Source: Archaeoglobi archaeon (GTDB lineage Archaea; Halobacteriota; Archaeoglobi; Archaeoglobales; Archaeoglobaceae). From it: 57,270 nt of DNA. The stretch spans positions 1 to 57,270 of the forward strand of contig JAPDIY010000050.1 in NCBI GenBank assembly GCA_029259335.1. The letters are read 5' to 3'. A model generated the notes under the pieces. The model made no database searches. It was not told the DNA's origin and saw only the letters and a program-made list of their open reading frames with translations. The translations under genes were made by a program, and so were the position numbers. Shown one piece after another: positions 8,437 through 17,327 of the stretch (positions within the stretch are counted from its first letter, which is position 1; each line of letters opens with the position of its first letter).

Positions 8437-8673
8437 ATGATGCTGATCTTAACTCTAAGGTTTGATCGGGAATGGATTGCCGAAAACAGTGTCATTTCTG
8501 TGAAAGGAAGCTCTCTGGAGGATCTTGATAGAAAGCTGAAATATGAGCTGAAAAAAGTGGGATACAGTGGAAAAATCGAAGTCCTTATGAGGTTCGATTA
8601 CTCAACAATTCCGCGATGGATGAGGCAGTTTCATCCGCACTATTTCAACAGAAGAGTCGTTATAGATGTTTGA
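8437..8673 (+). CDS. Small hypothetical protein
   Basis: The ORF encodes about 78 residues; GTG at 8434, ATG at 8437 and ATG at 8440 are all possible starts, with AAGGG a few bases upstream. The protein has no membrane helix or signal peptide. It has a short beta-like N-terminus (LILTLRFD), a charged middle (SLEDLDRKLKYELKKVGY) and a Trp/Phe/His-rich region (IPRWMRQFHPHYF). I do not recognise the family. It follows the transporter/zinc-ribbon pair by 33 bp, and its TGA stop directly abuts the stop of the convergent radical SAM gene. Confidence 0.6.
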   Translation: MMLILTLRFDREWIAENSVISVKGSSLEDLDRKLKYELKKVGYSGKIEVLMRFDYSTIPRWMRQFHPHYFNRRVVIDV

Positions 8674-9657
8674 CTAAACTGACCACGCTTTGTAGCAGGT
8701 CTTGCAGACATCGGGAAGATCGGGGATGTTGAGCGGGAGAGACTGATAGCGGGTCTGCAGTCTTCTCTCAAAGATTTCTCTGAATCGCCTGTATTCTTCT
8801 TTCCACACGCGGTTAAATTCAGATACATGGCCAAAATACAGTTTTGGCACTTTAGTTTTTCTACCTCTGAAGTATCTGCTGATGTACTCGGATCTAGTTG
8901 GCAAATGCAAGTATACGCATGGTGCGATTCTACCATCAACGGTGATAAGACAATTCTTTATTGGATCTTCAGCACATACCAGAGCTTCTTCGAGTTTAAC
9001 CGGTTTTGCGACAAAATTGATCCCTAACTCATTAGCTTTTTTCTCAGCTTTTTTAATTTGCTCCAAAACGCCCGGATCTGGACTGCTACCGAAAACTTCC
9101 ATGCCGACAAGCTGTTCGGATGGAATGTAGTCCATATTGTTTGCAATCACCTCATCAGCACCACATTCATGGGCAAGATCAACAATGTCTGGAAGCTGCT
9201 CAACCGTATTTTTGAGCATCATCGTCGCTATCACGATCTTTGGCTCCCTGTCTCTCTGCTCTGAAACGAGCTTTATGTTCTCTTTCAGCTTTTCGAGCCT
9301 GCATCCCCTGATCGCCATGTGCTCCTCAGCATCAGCACTGGCGATTGAGACGGCAAGCAGATCGAGCTTAAGCACATCTTCGAGATGTCTGTCGATAAGA
9401 ATCCCGTTCGTGGTTAAACCGACACTGCAGTGCTTTCTCGCAGTTTCAATCATCTCCCCGATGTTTGGATTTAGCAATGGCTCACCCCAGCCCTGAAGAT
9501 GAGCGTATCTGAACTTTTTGAAGGGAATGGAGTGAAAGATTTCCATATCCATGTCTTTTGAAATCCATTCATCTTTGAATTGAAATTTTGGACACATCAG
9601 GCAGCTAAGCTGGCATCTTGTCGAGACTTCAACCTGCACGATCCCTAACTTTCCCAT
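8674..9657 (-). CDS. Radical SAM protein with SPASM-like C-terminus
   Basis: This 327-residue protein has CQLSCLMC (CxxxCxxC, residues about 15-22), which binds the SAM-cleaving 4Fe-4S cluster. GWGEPLLNP is the GGE-type SAM-binding motif and LTTNGILI follows. Later cysteines (VCAEDPIKNC, IAPC and a terminal DVCKTC) suggest a SPASM-like second cluster. Members of this large family modify peptides, proteins or cofactors; the substrate cannot be told here. The gene is monocistronic in appearance. A TATA-like AATTAAGTT lies about 26 bp before the ATG. It converges exactly, stop to stop, with the small gene upstream. Confidence 0.85.
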   Translation of the reverse strand: MGKLGIVQVEVSTRCQLSCLMCPKFQFKDEWISKDMDMEIFHSIPFKKFRYAHLQGWGEPLLNPNIGEMIETARKHCSVGLTTNGILIDRHLEDVLKLDLLAVSIASADAEEHMAIRGCRLEKLKENIKLVSEQRDREPKIVIATMMLKNTVEQLPDIVDLAHECGADEVIANNMDYIPSEQLVGMEVFGSSPDPGVLEQIKKAEKKANELGINFVAKPVKLEEALVCAEDPIKNCLITVDGRIAPCVYLHLPTRSEYISRYFRGRKTKVPKLYFGHVSEFNRVWKEEYRRFREIFERRLQTRYQSLPLNIPDLPDVCKTCYKAWSV

Positions 9658-9740
9658 GCTTTTACGTTGAACTGAAAACTTAATTATGTTTTGTGCGAAT
9701 TCGAAGGTGAGGTTCTCAGGTAACGTTAAAGTTTTAGAAA

Positions 9741-9752
9741 GGATTTAAATTT
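9741..9752 (+). promoter_or_regulatory. TATA-like box for the RuBisCO gene
   Basis: GGATTTAAATTT at 9741-9752 is centred about 24 bp before the ATG at 9771. No Shine-Dalgarno sequence precedes the ATG, so the transcript is probably leaderless. Confidence 0.5.
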
Positions 9753-9770
9753 TAACAACCAAGTTTTTTC

Positions 9771-11099
9771 ATGAGTGAGTTTGAAATGTATGATAGATAC
9801 ATTGACAAAAAATACGAACCCGATTTGAGTAGCGATGTTATAGCGGTTTTCCGCGTAAAACCTGCTGAAGGATTCAGCATTGAAGATGTTGCTGGTGCTG
9901 TAGCTGCCGAAAGCAGTACAGGAACTTGGACGACCCTTTATAACTGGTACGACGATGAGAGAGTTGAGAAGCTATCTGCTAAAGCTTACGGTTTTCACGA
10001 TATGGGTGACGGTTCGTGGATCGTCAAAATCGCCTATCCCACTGAACTGTTTGAAGAGCACAACATGCCCGGACTGCTTGCTTCAATAGCTGGAAACGTT
10101 TTCGGAATGAGGAGAGTGGCAGGTTTAAGACTGGAAGATCTTTACCTACCCGAAAAGTTCCTGAAGGACTTCAAAGGACCAGGAAAGGGCAAAGAAGGAG
10201 TTAAGAAGATTTTTGGAGTTAAGAACCGTCCCATTGTTGGGACTGTGCCAAAGCCAAAGGTCGGTTATTCGGTGGAGGAAGTGGAAAAGCTCGCATACGA
10301 GTTGCTGAGTGGTGGGATGGACTACATAAAGGATGACGAAAATCTCACGAGCCCCGACTACTGCAAATTTGAAGATAGGGCGGAGAGGATTGTCAAGACG
10401 ATGGAAAAAGTTGAGAGTGAGACGGGAGAGAGAAAGACTTGGTTTGCAAATATAACCTCAGATGTCAGGGAGATGGAAAAGAGGCTAAAACTTGTTGCAG
10501 AACTTGGCAACCCGTATGTCATGGTGGATGTCGTTGTAACGGGATGGGGAGCTTTGGAGCATATCAGAGACCTCGCCAGCGACTACGGTTTGGCAATCCA
10601 CGGTCACAGAGCCATGCACGCTGCCTTTACGAGAAATCCTCACCATGGCATTTCGATGTTCGTTCTCGCCAAGCTTTACCGCATCATTGGTATAGATCAG
10701 CTTCATGTTGGCACCGCTGGAGCGGGGAAGCTTGAAGGCGGTAAGTGGGAAGTGGTACAGTACGCGAAGGTCTTCAGCGAGCCGGTTTATGAGCCTGGCA
10801 GCAATGACGTCTTCCACCTGAAGCAGAAATTTCACCACATAAAGCCGGCAATGCCTGTTTCATCTGGGGGGCTGCATCCAGGCAATCTTGAGCCTGTAAT
10901 TGAGGCTCTTGGCTCTGACGTAGTTATTCAGGTTGGAGGTGGAACGCTTGGACACCCAGACGGTCCGTTAGCAGGGGCTAAGGCAGTCAGACAGGCGTTG
11001 GACGCAATAATGCAGGGAATACCACTTGAAGACTACGCAGAAACTCATAAAGAGTTGGCGAGAGCCCTAGAGAAGTGGGGCAGGGTGAAGCCAGCTTAA
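9771..11099 (+). CDS. rbcL: Form III ribulose-1,5-bisphosphate carboxylase large subunit
   Basis: This 442-residue protein has the full catalytic set. These are Glu47 in AAESSTGTWT, KPK at 161-163, the carbamylated lysine as Lys187 in GGMDYIKDDE, His279-Arg280 in IHGHRAMHA, loop 6 Lys320 in GTAGAGK, and the phosphate-binding SSGGLHPG and GGGTLGHPDG. The length and sequence style fit archaeal form III. In archaea this enzyme works in AMP/nucleoside degradation with AMP phosphorylase and ribose-1,5-bisphosphate isomerase, giving 3-phosphoglycerate. Neither partner is in the window, but pgk at 27426-28655 would act on the product. No small subunit or activase is nearby, as expected for form III. 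Confidence 0.96.
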   Translation: MSEFEMYDRYIDKKYEPDLSSDVIAVFRVKPAEGFSIEDVAGAVAAESSTGTWTTLYNWYDDERVEKLSAKAYGFHDMGDGSWIVKIAYPTELFEEHNMPGLLASIAGNVFGMRRVAGLRLEDLYLPEKFLKDFKGPGKGKEGVKKIFGVKNRPIVGTVPKPKVGYSVEEVEKLAYELLSGGMDYIKDDENLTSPDYCKFEDRAERIVKTMEKVESETGERKTWFANITSDVREMEKRLKLVAELGNPYVMVDVVVTGWGALEHIRDLASDYGLAIHGHRAMHAAFTRNPHHGISMFVLAKLYRIIGIDQLHVGTAGAGKLEGGKWEVVQYAKVFSEPVYEPGSNDVFHLKQKFHHIKPAMPVSSGGLHPGNLEPVIEALGSDVVIQVGGGTLGHPDGPLAGAKAVRQALDAIMQGIPLEDYAETHKELARALEKWGRVKPA

Positions 11100-11240
11100 T
11101 TTCTTGAGGTTTTAAGTGCTAAAAGCCTGTGGTCAGATAACAGGCGTAACAAAGAACTGTCAGCGGATAAATATGGAGAGAAAGAATATGCTCACTCAAA
11201 AATCGAAAACTTTATTTTTTAGCTCGAATCATTTTTAAAA

Positions 11241-12602
11241 ATGAGCATTGATGAGATTATTGCTATTCTTGAGAGTGCCGAAAAGGAGGACTTAAATCCG
11301 CATTCAGGCAAGCTCTTTGCCTATGTATACGAGACGGGCGATGAGAACATAAGAAAGGTTGCGCAGGAAGCTCTAGTCAGGTTCGCGGAAAAGAACCTGC
11401 TCGACTTCACGGTTTTCAGAAGCGCTGTATTCTTCGAGAAGGAAGTTGTTGGATTTGCGAAAAAGCTGATGCATGGAAATGACGGTGTTGTCGGCAGTTA
11501 CACCTTCGGTGGGACTGAGAGCATAATGCTGGCTGTGAAGGCTGCGAGAGATTACTACAGGAAAAGAGAAGGTAAGGCTGAGGTTCCTGAAATTTTAGCA
11601 CCCATCACGATCCATCCCGCATTCTGCAAAGCTGCCCATTACCTCGGTTTGAAGGTTGTAAGACTGCCGGTTGAGGAAACAAAGGCTGACGTCAACGCAT
11701 TCAGCGAGGCAATCAGCGATAAGACTGCATTGGTAGCTATATCGGCCCCCAACTGGCCCTACGGGACGGTTGACCCTGTTGAGGATATTGCCGAGATTGC
11801 GAGGGATAAAAACGTGCTGGTGCATGTTGACGCCTGCCTCGGAGGCTTTATTCTGCCCTTCTTCGAGATGCTCGGAGAGAAGGTTCCGGTTTTCGATTTC
11901 AGAGTTGAAGGCGTGACATCAATTTCCTTGGATGCTCACAAGTATGGCTATGCTCCGAAAGGCTCATCCGTTGTGCTTTTCAGAAATCCAGAACTGAAGA
12001 AATGCTCGATGTATGTTGATGTATCCTCTCCCGGCTACGTTTTTGTCAATCAAGCTGTGCTTTCCTCAAGACCGGAAGGGCCATTAGCTGCTGCCTTTGC
12101 CGTGGTAAAGTATCTCGGCATGGATGGATACAAGGAGCTGGCATCCAAGGTGTTATCTGCCAGAAATAAAATTTATCATGGGATGAAAAAGCTGGGATTC
12201 GAGAGTGTTGGTAAAGTGGAGAGCAGCGTTCTCTCTCTTTACAGCGATGCTGACCTGTTGGGCTTTGTCAACAACATGAAAAAGCTTGGATGGCAGTTGC
12301 ATTTACAGAAGGGGCTGAAGGATTACAGTATCCCGGACAACATCCATCTCACCCTCAGCCCTGTGCACGACAGCGTTGCTGATAGCTTTTTGAGAGATGC
12401 TGAAAAAGCAATTGAGATGAAAGCAGAGGTGGACTCTAAACAGATTTATGCAATGGCTGAGAAGGGTGAGTTTGCGGAGCTAATCAGAGGGATTGAGGAT
12501 GGTAGAATAGACTCCAGCGTTATACCCATGCTACTCGAATCCATTCCTGAGGAAATAGCGGTTGAGCTGATAAAGAACGTCGTGATTGAGTGGTTCAAAT
12601 GA
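11241..12602 (+). CDS. PLP-dependent group II decarboxylase / sphingosine-1-phosphate-lyase-like enzyme
   Basis: This 453-residue fold-type I PLP enzyme has the phosphate/ring-binding TFGGTESIMLAVKAARD, ISAPNWPYGTVDP, HVDACLGGFILPF and the Schiff-base lysine in DAHKYGYAPKGSS. The HKYGYAPKGSS form is the hallmark of sphingosine-1-phosphate lyases and related group II decarboxylases. Archaea lack typical sphingolipids, so the natural substrate is unclear. An amino-acid decarboxylase role (as with MfnA tyrosine/aspartate decarboxylases) is the main alternative, though this protein is clearly longer. A C-terminal helical extension (about 390-453) is added. Its stop overlaps the ATG of an MFS transporter as ATGA, so the two are coupled. 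Confidence 0.82.
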   Translation: MSIDEIIAILESAEKEDLNPHSGKLFAYVYETGDENIRKVAQEALVRFAEKNLLDFTVFRSAVFFEKEVVGFAKKLMHGNDGVVGSYTFGGTESIMLAVKAARDYYRKREGKAEVPEILAPITIHPAFCKAAHYLGLKVVRLPVEETKADVNAFSEAISDKTALVAISAPNWPYGTVDPVEDIAEIARDKNVLVHVDACLGGFILPFFEMLGEKVPVFDFRVEGVTSISLDAHKYGYAPKGSSVVLFRNPELKKCSMYVDVSSPGYVFVNQAVLSSRPEGPLAAAFAVVKYLGMDGYKELASKVLSARNKIYHGMKKLGFESVGKVESSVLSLYSDADLLGFVNNMKKLGWQLHLQKGLKDYSIPDNIHLTLSPVHDSVADSFLRDAEKAIEMKAEVDSKQIYAMAEKGEFAELIRGIEDGRIDSSVIPMLLESIPEEIAVELIKNVVIEWFK

Positions 12603-13759
12603 AAGCTTTGCTGACTCTGGGGTTCATACTGATAGTTTTCGCCTCTCAGGCGGTGTGGGTAACATTCTCCCCTGTTTTAACCCTCGCTTCGGAAGATCTC
12701 GGTGTTTCGGTGGAGCTTCTGGGATTGCTAGCCGTAACATACCCTATATTCTTTCTAATTCTCACAATACCTAGTGGACTGCTGTTAGACAGAGACTTCA
12801 AGCGGTGGTTCCTTTTCGGCACCGTTATGACATTTTTCGCCGCTGCTGGCAGATTGTTGAGCTTTAACTACTGGTGGCTGCTGATATGCCAGCTTTCAGG
12901 AGCTCTTGGTCAGCCCTTTTTGCTCAACGCTTTCGTCCCCTACGCATCGCAGCTTTACGGAGAGAAAAGGACTGCTGTGATATCCGCCCTGAGCCTTTCA
13001 ATGTATCTCGGAACGGTTTTTGCACTGGCGGCGGGGCTTAAACTGTACTCCATCGGCGGATTGAAGACATTAATACTGCCCGCTGCAATGGTATCTGTAC
13101 TCGGGATTCTGCTAATTTTAATTGCTTTGAAAGGCGTTGAATTTCGCAAAGCCGAGGAATTTGCCATCAAACAGTTCGGAGCCGTGGTGAAGAGAAAAGA
13201 CCTCTGGATTCTTGGAGCGATTCTTGGATTCGGTGTTGCTACCTTTGACAACCTCGCAACTTGGTTGCAGCCTGCTCTGAGAAACGTGGGGCTGGAGAAG
13301 GTTGCAGGGGATGCAGTAGCGATAGCAATAGTTCTCGGCCTCATCGGTGTTGCTGTTATACCCAGCAGAATTGCGAGAAGAAATCTCAGGACAATTTACA
13401 TGAGGTCTATAACACCGCTGATAGCTCTCTTTTTCATAATTCTGAGTTTCGCCATTAACGACATAATTCTCTTCGCTTTCCTCGGAATTAGCGGGCTTCT
13501 CATGCTTCCAGCCTACGCAATAATCATGGACTGGATCGGTAAGTTCTGTGGTAAAGAGGTTCATGGCAGTGCTACGGGCTTTGTAGGACTTACGAGCAGA
13601 GCAATTTCCGTTGCTCTAACTCTGGGAGCTATGTATTTCATTGGCAGTGCACAGATTTACTTCACGTACCTCACTCTGCCGATATCCATAGCCTTCATAC
13701 TCACATTGATGCTCCCAAACGATCTCAGGATTTCAGAACCTCAAAGTGAACAACAGTGA
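12599..13759 (+). CDS. Major facilitator superfamily transporter coupled to the PLP enzyme
   Basis: The ATG at 12599 overlaps the preceding TGA stop, so I prefer it over the GTG at 12590; this gives 386 residues. The hydrophobicity pattern gives about 12 helices. The MFS loop 2-3 signature appears in degenerate form as SGLLLDRDFKRW. The translational coupling suggests it moves the substrate or product of the PLP decarboxylase, for example an amino acid/amine exchange, but no specificity can be read. The last 35 bases overlap the 3' end of the convergent ASCH gene. Confidence 0.82.
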   Translation: MKALLTLGFILIVFASQAVWVTFSPVLTLASEDLGVSVELLGLLAVTYPIFFLILTIPSGLLLDRDFKRWFLFGTVMTFFAAAGRLLSFNYWWLLICQLSGALGQPFLLNAFVPYASQLYGEKRTAVISALSLSMYLGTVFALAAGLKLYSIGGLKTLILPAAMVSVLGILLILIALKGVEFRKAEEFAIKQFGAVVKRKDLWILGAILGFGVATFDNLATWLQPALRNVGLEKVAGDAVAIAIVLGLIGVAVIPSRIARRNLRTIYMRSITPLIALFFIILSFAINDIILFAFLGISGLLMLPAYAIIMDWIGKFCGKEVHGSATGFVGLTSRAISVALTLGAMYFIGSAQIYFTYLTLPISIAFILTLMLPNDLRISEPQSEQQ

Positions 13760-14039
13760 CAAACTCATCATCCTTTATCTCTCCGTAAATCCGCCTCAAT
13801 GCAGAAATCAGCGCATCTCTGCTTTCAAACCCATCCCTTTTTGCATCCTCATCGGTAAGCTCTCTCACTCTTTTGACAACGACTTTCTTCACCTTTGCGA
13901 GGGCAAATCTTTTTCCATCTGCCGTAAGTTCGACAATCCTGCCTACAGGGTAGCTCTTTATCCCTCTTCTTACTGTGGTAATCTTTTCACCCGAAACTAT
14001 CGGCTCCACATATTCTGAATCGAAGTTAATCTTCTCCAT
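13725..14039 (-). CDS. ASCH-domain protein
   Basis: This 104-residue protein begins with INFDSEYVEPIVSGEKITTVRRG and ends with DDEFVTVVHFEVL, the arrangement of ASCH domains. In these, GxKxxTxR contributes to a nucleic-acid-binding groove related to the PUA fold. ASCH proteins are thought to bind RNA or act on modified nucleosides. The start overlaps the tmcA stop by 14 bp on the same strand, so it is probably translated with TmcA. A role in RNA modification is plausible by context, but inferred. Its 3' end overlaps the convergent MFS gene. Confidence 0.85.
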   Translation of the reverse strand: MEKINFDSEYVEPIVSGEKITTVRRGIKSYPVGRIVELTADGKRFALAKVKKVVVKRVRELTDEDAKRDGFESRDALISALRRIYGEIKDDEFVTVVHFEVLKS

Positions 14040-16323
14040 GGTACCATCTCCATACCTTCTTCACAGCGTTCAGCAAAATCCGATATTTTTTAAACCCCTC
14101 CCCCGGCAAATCCTTCCAGTGCTTGAGCTGAAGACATTTCCCGATCAGAACAAGTTCCTCGTCCTCTTCCAGTTCTCCTCTGTCAGTTCTGGAATAGTAG
14201 TATCTCACGAGGGGGCGGATGATGTCGGAAACATACTCATAAAGGCTCATTCCCTGAAAGTACTTGCTCATTCTCCTCCTCTCAACCTTCCCGAATTCTG
14301 GTAGCGGTATCTCAACATCCCTCCTGAGCGATTTGAGCAGGAGTACTGCAGTCTCCGTTTCAAGATCAGAAAGCTCATCAGCGAGATACTCAATCAACCT
14401 CCTCGTGAACTCACCGTTCAGCAGTTCAACCACATTCTCCACATCGGGCTTCAAAGCCCTCAAAACGATAACCGTGTGCTCCCCACTCACCTCATTGCGC
14501 TGAGGGGTAATATGGACTGGCGTGAACCCGTTCTTAGTCCAGAACCTGAGAAGTTCGGGAGACACTCCGAATCCCGAACCGACCCACTCCATGTCTCTAT
14601 TATATGCCCACTCGACGATCTTGGCAAGGGCAAAGCTGCCGATACCCATGTTCATCACTGCTGGATGCGTTGCTATCCTTACAACTCTCGCTCCAACCAT
14701 TTTGGGAAATTCGAAGTGCCAGTAGTGCTTCAGCATCAGATCCGGAATGATCTGACCCTTGGGCTTATACCCATCCTTTATCTTCTCGATGGTCTCATCA
14801 TCAAGCCTCCCCTCAACTGCAATGTGCAGAGAGCATACTGGCTTCCCATTGACTGTCACAACAAAGGGGATGTGATTGGGCATATCTGAGAGTATGGCGA
14901 GGTCAGAGGGGCGGTTGCGGTAGTGGGCGAGGACATAGATACCAAAAAACTCTCTCAGCAGTTTTTCATTGCTCATCAACTCATCCTTTCCAAACTCTCT
15001 GAACTCCAGCTTTCCATCTCTGATCGCCTGCAGGTCTTCCTCTGTAATCTCAGCAGGCTGTGCGTCGAGTAAAAGCACATCGTAGAGCCATTTCTCGATT
15101 GGATCACCTCTACCATATCTTATCGGCTCCTCCATGTGAATTCTGTCTATCTCTACACTTTCATCGCTCTCAAGCCTCTTCAGAAACCTTATGCTGAAAC
15201 CCCTGCCCGTGCCCTCGTAACCGTGAATCGTTGTGGAGAAGATCATGTATCTCACACCTTCGGTGATTTTCAGCAGAACAGGTACATCAATACCAGCAGC
15301 TTCATCCACGATAACAACATCGGCAAAATCCTTCTCGACCATGGCTCTTCTCGGCACGACGTACTCAACCCTTGCATACTTGCTGTTCACAACCGTTATC
15401 ATTCCATTCGTCTCCTTTGCGAAGTACTTCGTCATCCCCTGCCTGACCATCGCCTTTAAAAGGAATTTGAAGTACGTCTGGACTGATTGAGGAGTGGGGG
15501 CGACAACCATAATCCTTACGGGTCTTTTAAGCAACCTCTGCATCCTTGAGATGATGTAGGGTGTAGCAATGCCAAGAATTGCTGTCTTCCCTCTTCCTCT
15601 GTCTGCAGTTATCACAACGGCCTTTCTCTCTCTTTCCCTGTCAAAGAAACGCTCAAAAAGCTGCAAAACCCTTATCTGATCCTGAGTTGCACACAGCTTG
15701 TAGAGCTTCCTTTTTATCTCTATCCCATCCGGTATCCTGATCTCCTCTCTGGAAACTTCTTTCGGTTTGAACTCGTACTCCTTTACTACTTCCCTTCTGT
15801 CTGCATCGAATACTATTATGCCCTCCGCTTTTAAAGTCCGGTTCATGAAACGGCGAAAGAATCTGGCATTGATGTCTTCAACGCTGTATGGCTCGCTCAC
15901 CAGATCCTCATGCCACTTACTCCTTAAATTATTCCAGGCTTCAAGTGGTGGAGAGAAGGCAATGATTACACCACCCTCCCGTATCGTCTCAACAATTATT
16001 CCTAAATCGTTGGGATGGAATCCCTGAGTGAAATCGATGAGCAGAGAGGAGTAAGTTTGTCCCAGAACTCTGGGAGACTCCTTATAATGCAGAAAATCGC
16101 CTTCGAAGTATTTCTCAGCAAGCTCAAGAAAGAAACTTCTTCCGGCAATCAAAAGCTTATCTTCACCACCACTCTTCCTGTACTTCTTGTAAACCCTTTT
16201 CGCAATCTTCATAATCCTCTCATCAAGTTCCTTTGAGCACAGAATAACCATAAATCTGTGTCTGTTTTCAGCAGCAATATCCGCTGCCTTTGTTACCTCA
16301 GCGAGAAGCTTTCGGACGGTCAT
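14026..16323 (-). CDS. tmcA: tRNA(Met) cytidine acetyltransferase TmcA
   Basis: This 765-residue protein has the TmcA order. An N-terminal domain comes first. A RecD-like ATPase/helicase domain follows, with Walker A TADRGRGKTA near residue 240 and DVVIVDEAAGIDVPVL as Walker B. A GNAT acetyltransferase domain follows, with RIATHPAVMNMGIGSFAL, and then a C-terminal tRNA-binding tail. The family makes N4-acetylcytidine using acetyl-CoA and ATP; in thermophilic archaea related enzymes acetylate many RNA sites, which stabilises RNA at high temperature. The ATG at 16323 begins MTVRKLLAEV. It is followed by the overlapping ASCH gene. Assignment is firm; the breadth of RNA targets is not shown by sequence. 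Confidence 0.93.
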   Translation of the reverse strand: MTVRKLLAEVTKAADIAAENRHRFMVILCSKELDERIMKIAKRVYKKYRKSGGEDKLLIAGRSFFLELAEKYFEGDFLHYKESPRVLGQTYSSLLIDFTQGFHPNDLGIIVETIREGGVIIAFSPPLEAWNNLRSKWHEDLVSEPYSVEDINARFFRRFMNRTLKAEGIIVFDADRREVVKEYEFKPKEVSREEIRIPDGIEIKRKLYKLCATQDQIRVLQLFERFFDRERERKAVVITADRGRGKTAILGIATPYIISRMQRLLKRPVRIMVVAPTPQSVQTYFKFLLKAMVRQGMTKYFAKETNGMITVVNSKYARVEYVVPRRAMVEKDFADVVIVDEAAGIDVPVLLKITEGVRYMIFSTTIHGYEGTGRGFSIRFLKRLESDESVEIDRIHMEEPIRYGRGDPIEKWLYDVLLLDAQPAEITEEDLQAIRDGKLEFREFGKDELMSNEKLLREFFGIYVLAHYRNRPSDLAILSDMPNHIPFVVTVNGKPVCSLHIAVEGRLDDETIEKIKDGYKPKGQIIPDLMLKHYWHFEFPKMVGARVVRIATHPAVMNMGIGSFALAKIVEWAYNRDMEWVGSGFGVSPELLRFWTKNGFTPVHITPQRNEVSGEHTVIVLRALKPDVENVVELLNGEFTRRLIEYLADELSDLETETAVLLLKSLRRDVEIPLPEFGKVERRRMSKYFQGMSLYEYVSDIIRPLVRYYYSRTDRGELEEDEELVLIGKCLQLKHWKDLPGEGFKKYRILLNAVKKVWRWYHGED

Positions 16324-16385
16324 TGATTAAAGAGGTGCTGTAGGGGTTTAAAATATTGGTGTTGGGTTAAACGGGTTCTGTTCAA

Positions 16386-17327
16386 TCAACTGTGAATAAG
16401 TTCAGCCACGATTTCAAGGGCATCAGCAAGCCTATATGACGGGCGATTAATTATATCTGCATCAACGATAAATACCTTTCCATTCTCAATAGCCTTAATG
16501 CTCTTCAACCTTTCATCGCTGGTAACCCACTCATACACTATATCCTTCCCGCCCCCCATCCCCGTTCCGCTGCTGACGAGTATAACATCAGGATTCGCCG
16601 CAATTAAATCTTCAATGCTCACAACCCTCCACCCGTCAAACCTGAAAACGTTCTCACCGTTTGCAAGCGTTATGACTTCATCAATAAACGTATTTTTCCC
16701 GCTTACCCATATTGGATCATGCCATAGCAGATGCGCAACCTTCACCTTCGGCTTATTTTTAACCTTCTCCCTTGCAGCCTCTATTTTTTCAATCATCTCT
16801 CCAACTACCTTAGTGGCATTGTCGTAATTCCCAGTAGCTCTGCCAATCAAGACTATATCCTTCATCACATCCTGAATCGTTTTAGGGTCGAAGGCTATAA
16901 CGTTTATTCCAAACTTTCTCAGAGTCTCTATCGTTTCCAGACCGTTGCCGTATGACGCGACGACGAGATCTGGCTTTAATGCAAGAACTTTCTCAACGTT
17001 TATCGTCGAATACCCACCAACGCTCACGATCTCTCCATTCTCCTTTTTATCCAGCACGATTGGAGGGTAATTGCAGTAGTCAGTAACACCAACAACTCTA
17101 TCCCCTGCTCCGATAGCAAACAGAATCTCAGTGTTGCTTGGAGCGAGCGATACGATTCTTTCTGGGTGCCCTTCGGATATGGGGTAACCAGTATCGTCAA
17201 CAGGTGTGGTATTAAGTATCTCAGTGAGATTAAACCGTCCTATATTGCTGTGCTGCGGTTCTGGTGGCTGAGAGATGCAGAGAGCAAAAAATAACGCTAT
17301 AAAAACAAGGTAAAAAAATTTTCTCAT
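16386..17327 (-). CDS. btuF: Corrinoid/iron-complex ABC transporter substrate-binding protein (BtuF-like)
   Basis: This 313-residue protein has an N-terminal hydrophobic signal (FFYLVFIALFFALC) with Cys17 as a possible lipid-attachment residue, though the lipobox is not canonical. The mature part has the class III binding-protein pattern RIVSLAPSNTEILFAIGAGDRVVGVTDY, then a long central helix and HLLWHDPIWVSGKNTFIDEV. This is typical of BtuF/FhuD-type proteins for cobalamin, heme or siderophores. The start overlaps the stop of the toroid/DUF4430 gene (ATGA). Clustering with cbiZ, btuC and btuD points to corrinoids rather than iron. It is the last gene of the cluster. Confidence 0.86.
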   Translation of the reverse strand: MRKFFYLVFIALFFALCISQPPEPQHSNIGRFNLTEILNTTPVDDTGYPISEGHPERIVSLAPSNTEILFAIGAGDRVVGVTDYCNYPPIVLDKKENGEIVSVGGYSTINVEKVLALKPDLVVASYGNGLETIETLRKFGINVIAFDPKTIQDVMKDIVLIGRATGNYDNATKVVGEMIEKIEAAREKVKNKPKVKVAHLLWHDPIWVSGKNTFIDEVITLANGENVFRFDGWRVVSIEDLIAANPDVILVSSGTGMGGGKDIVYEWVTSDERLKSIKAIENGKVFIVDADIINRPSYRLADALEIVAELIHS

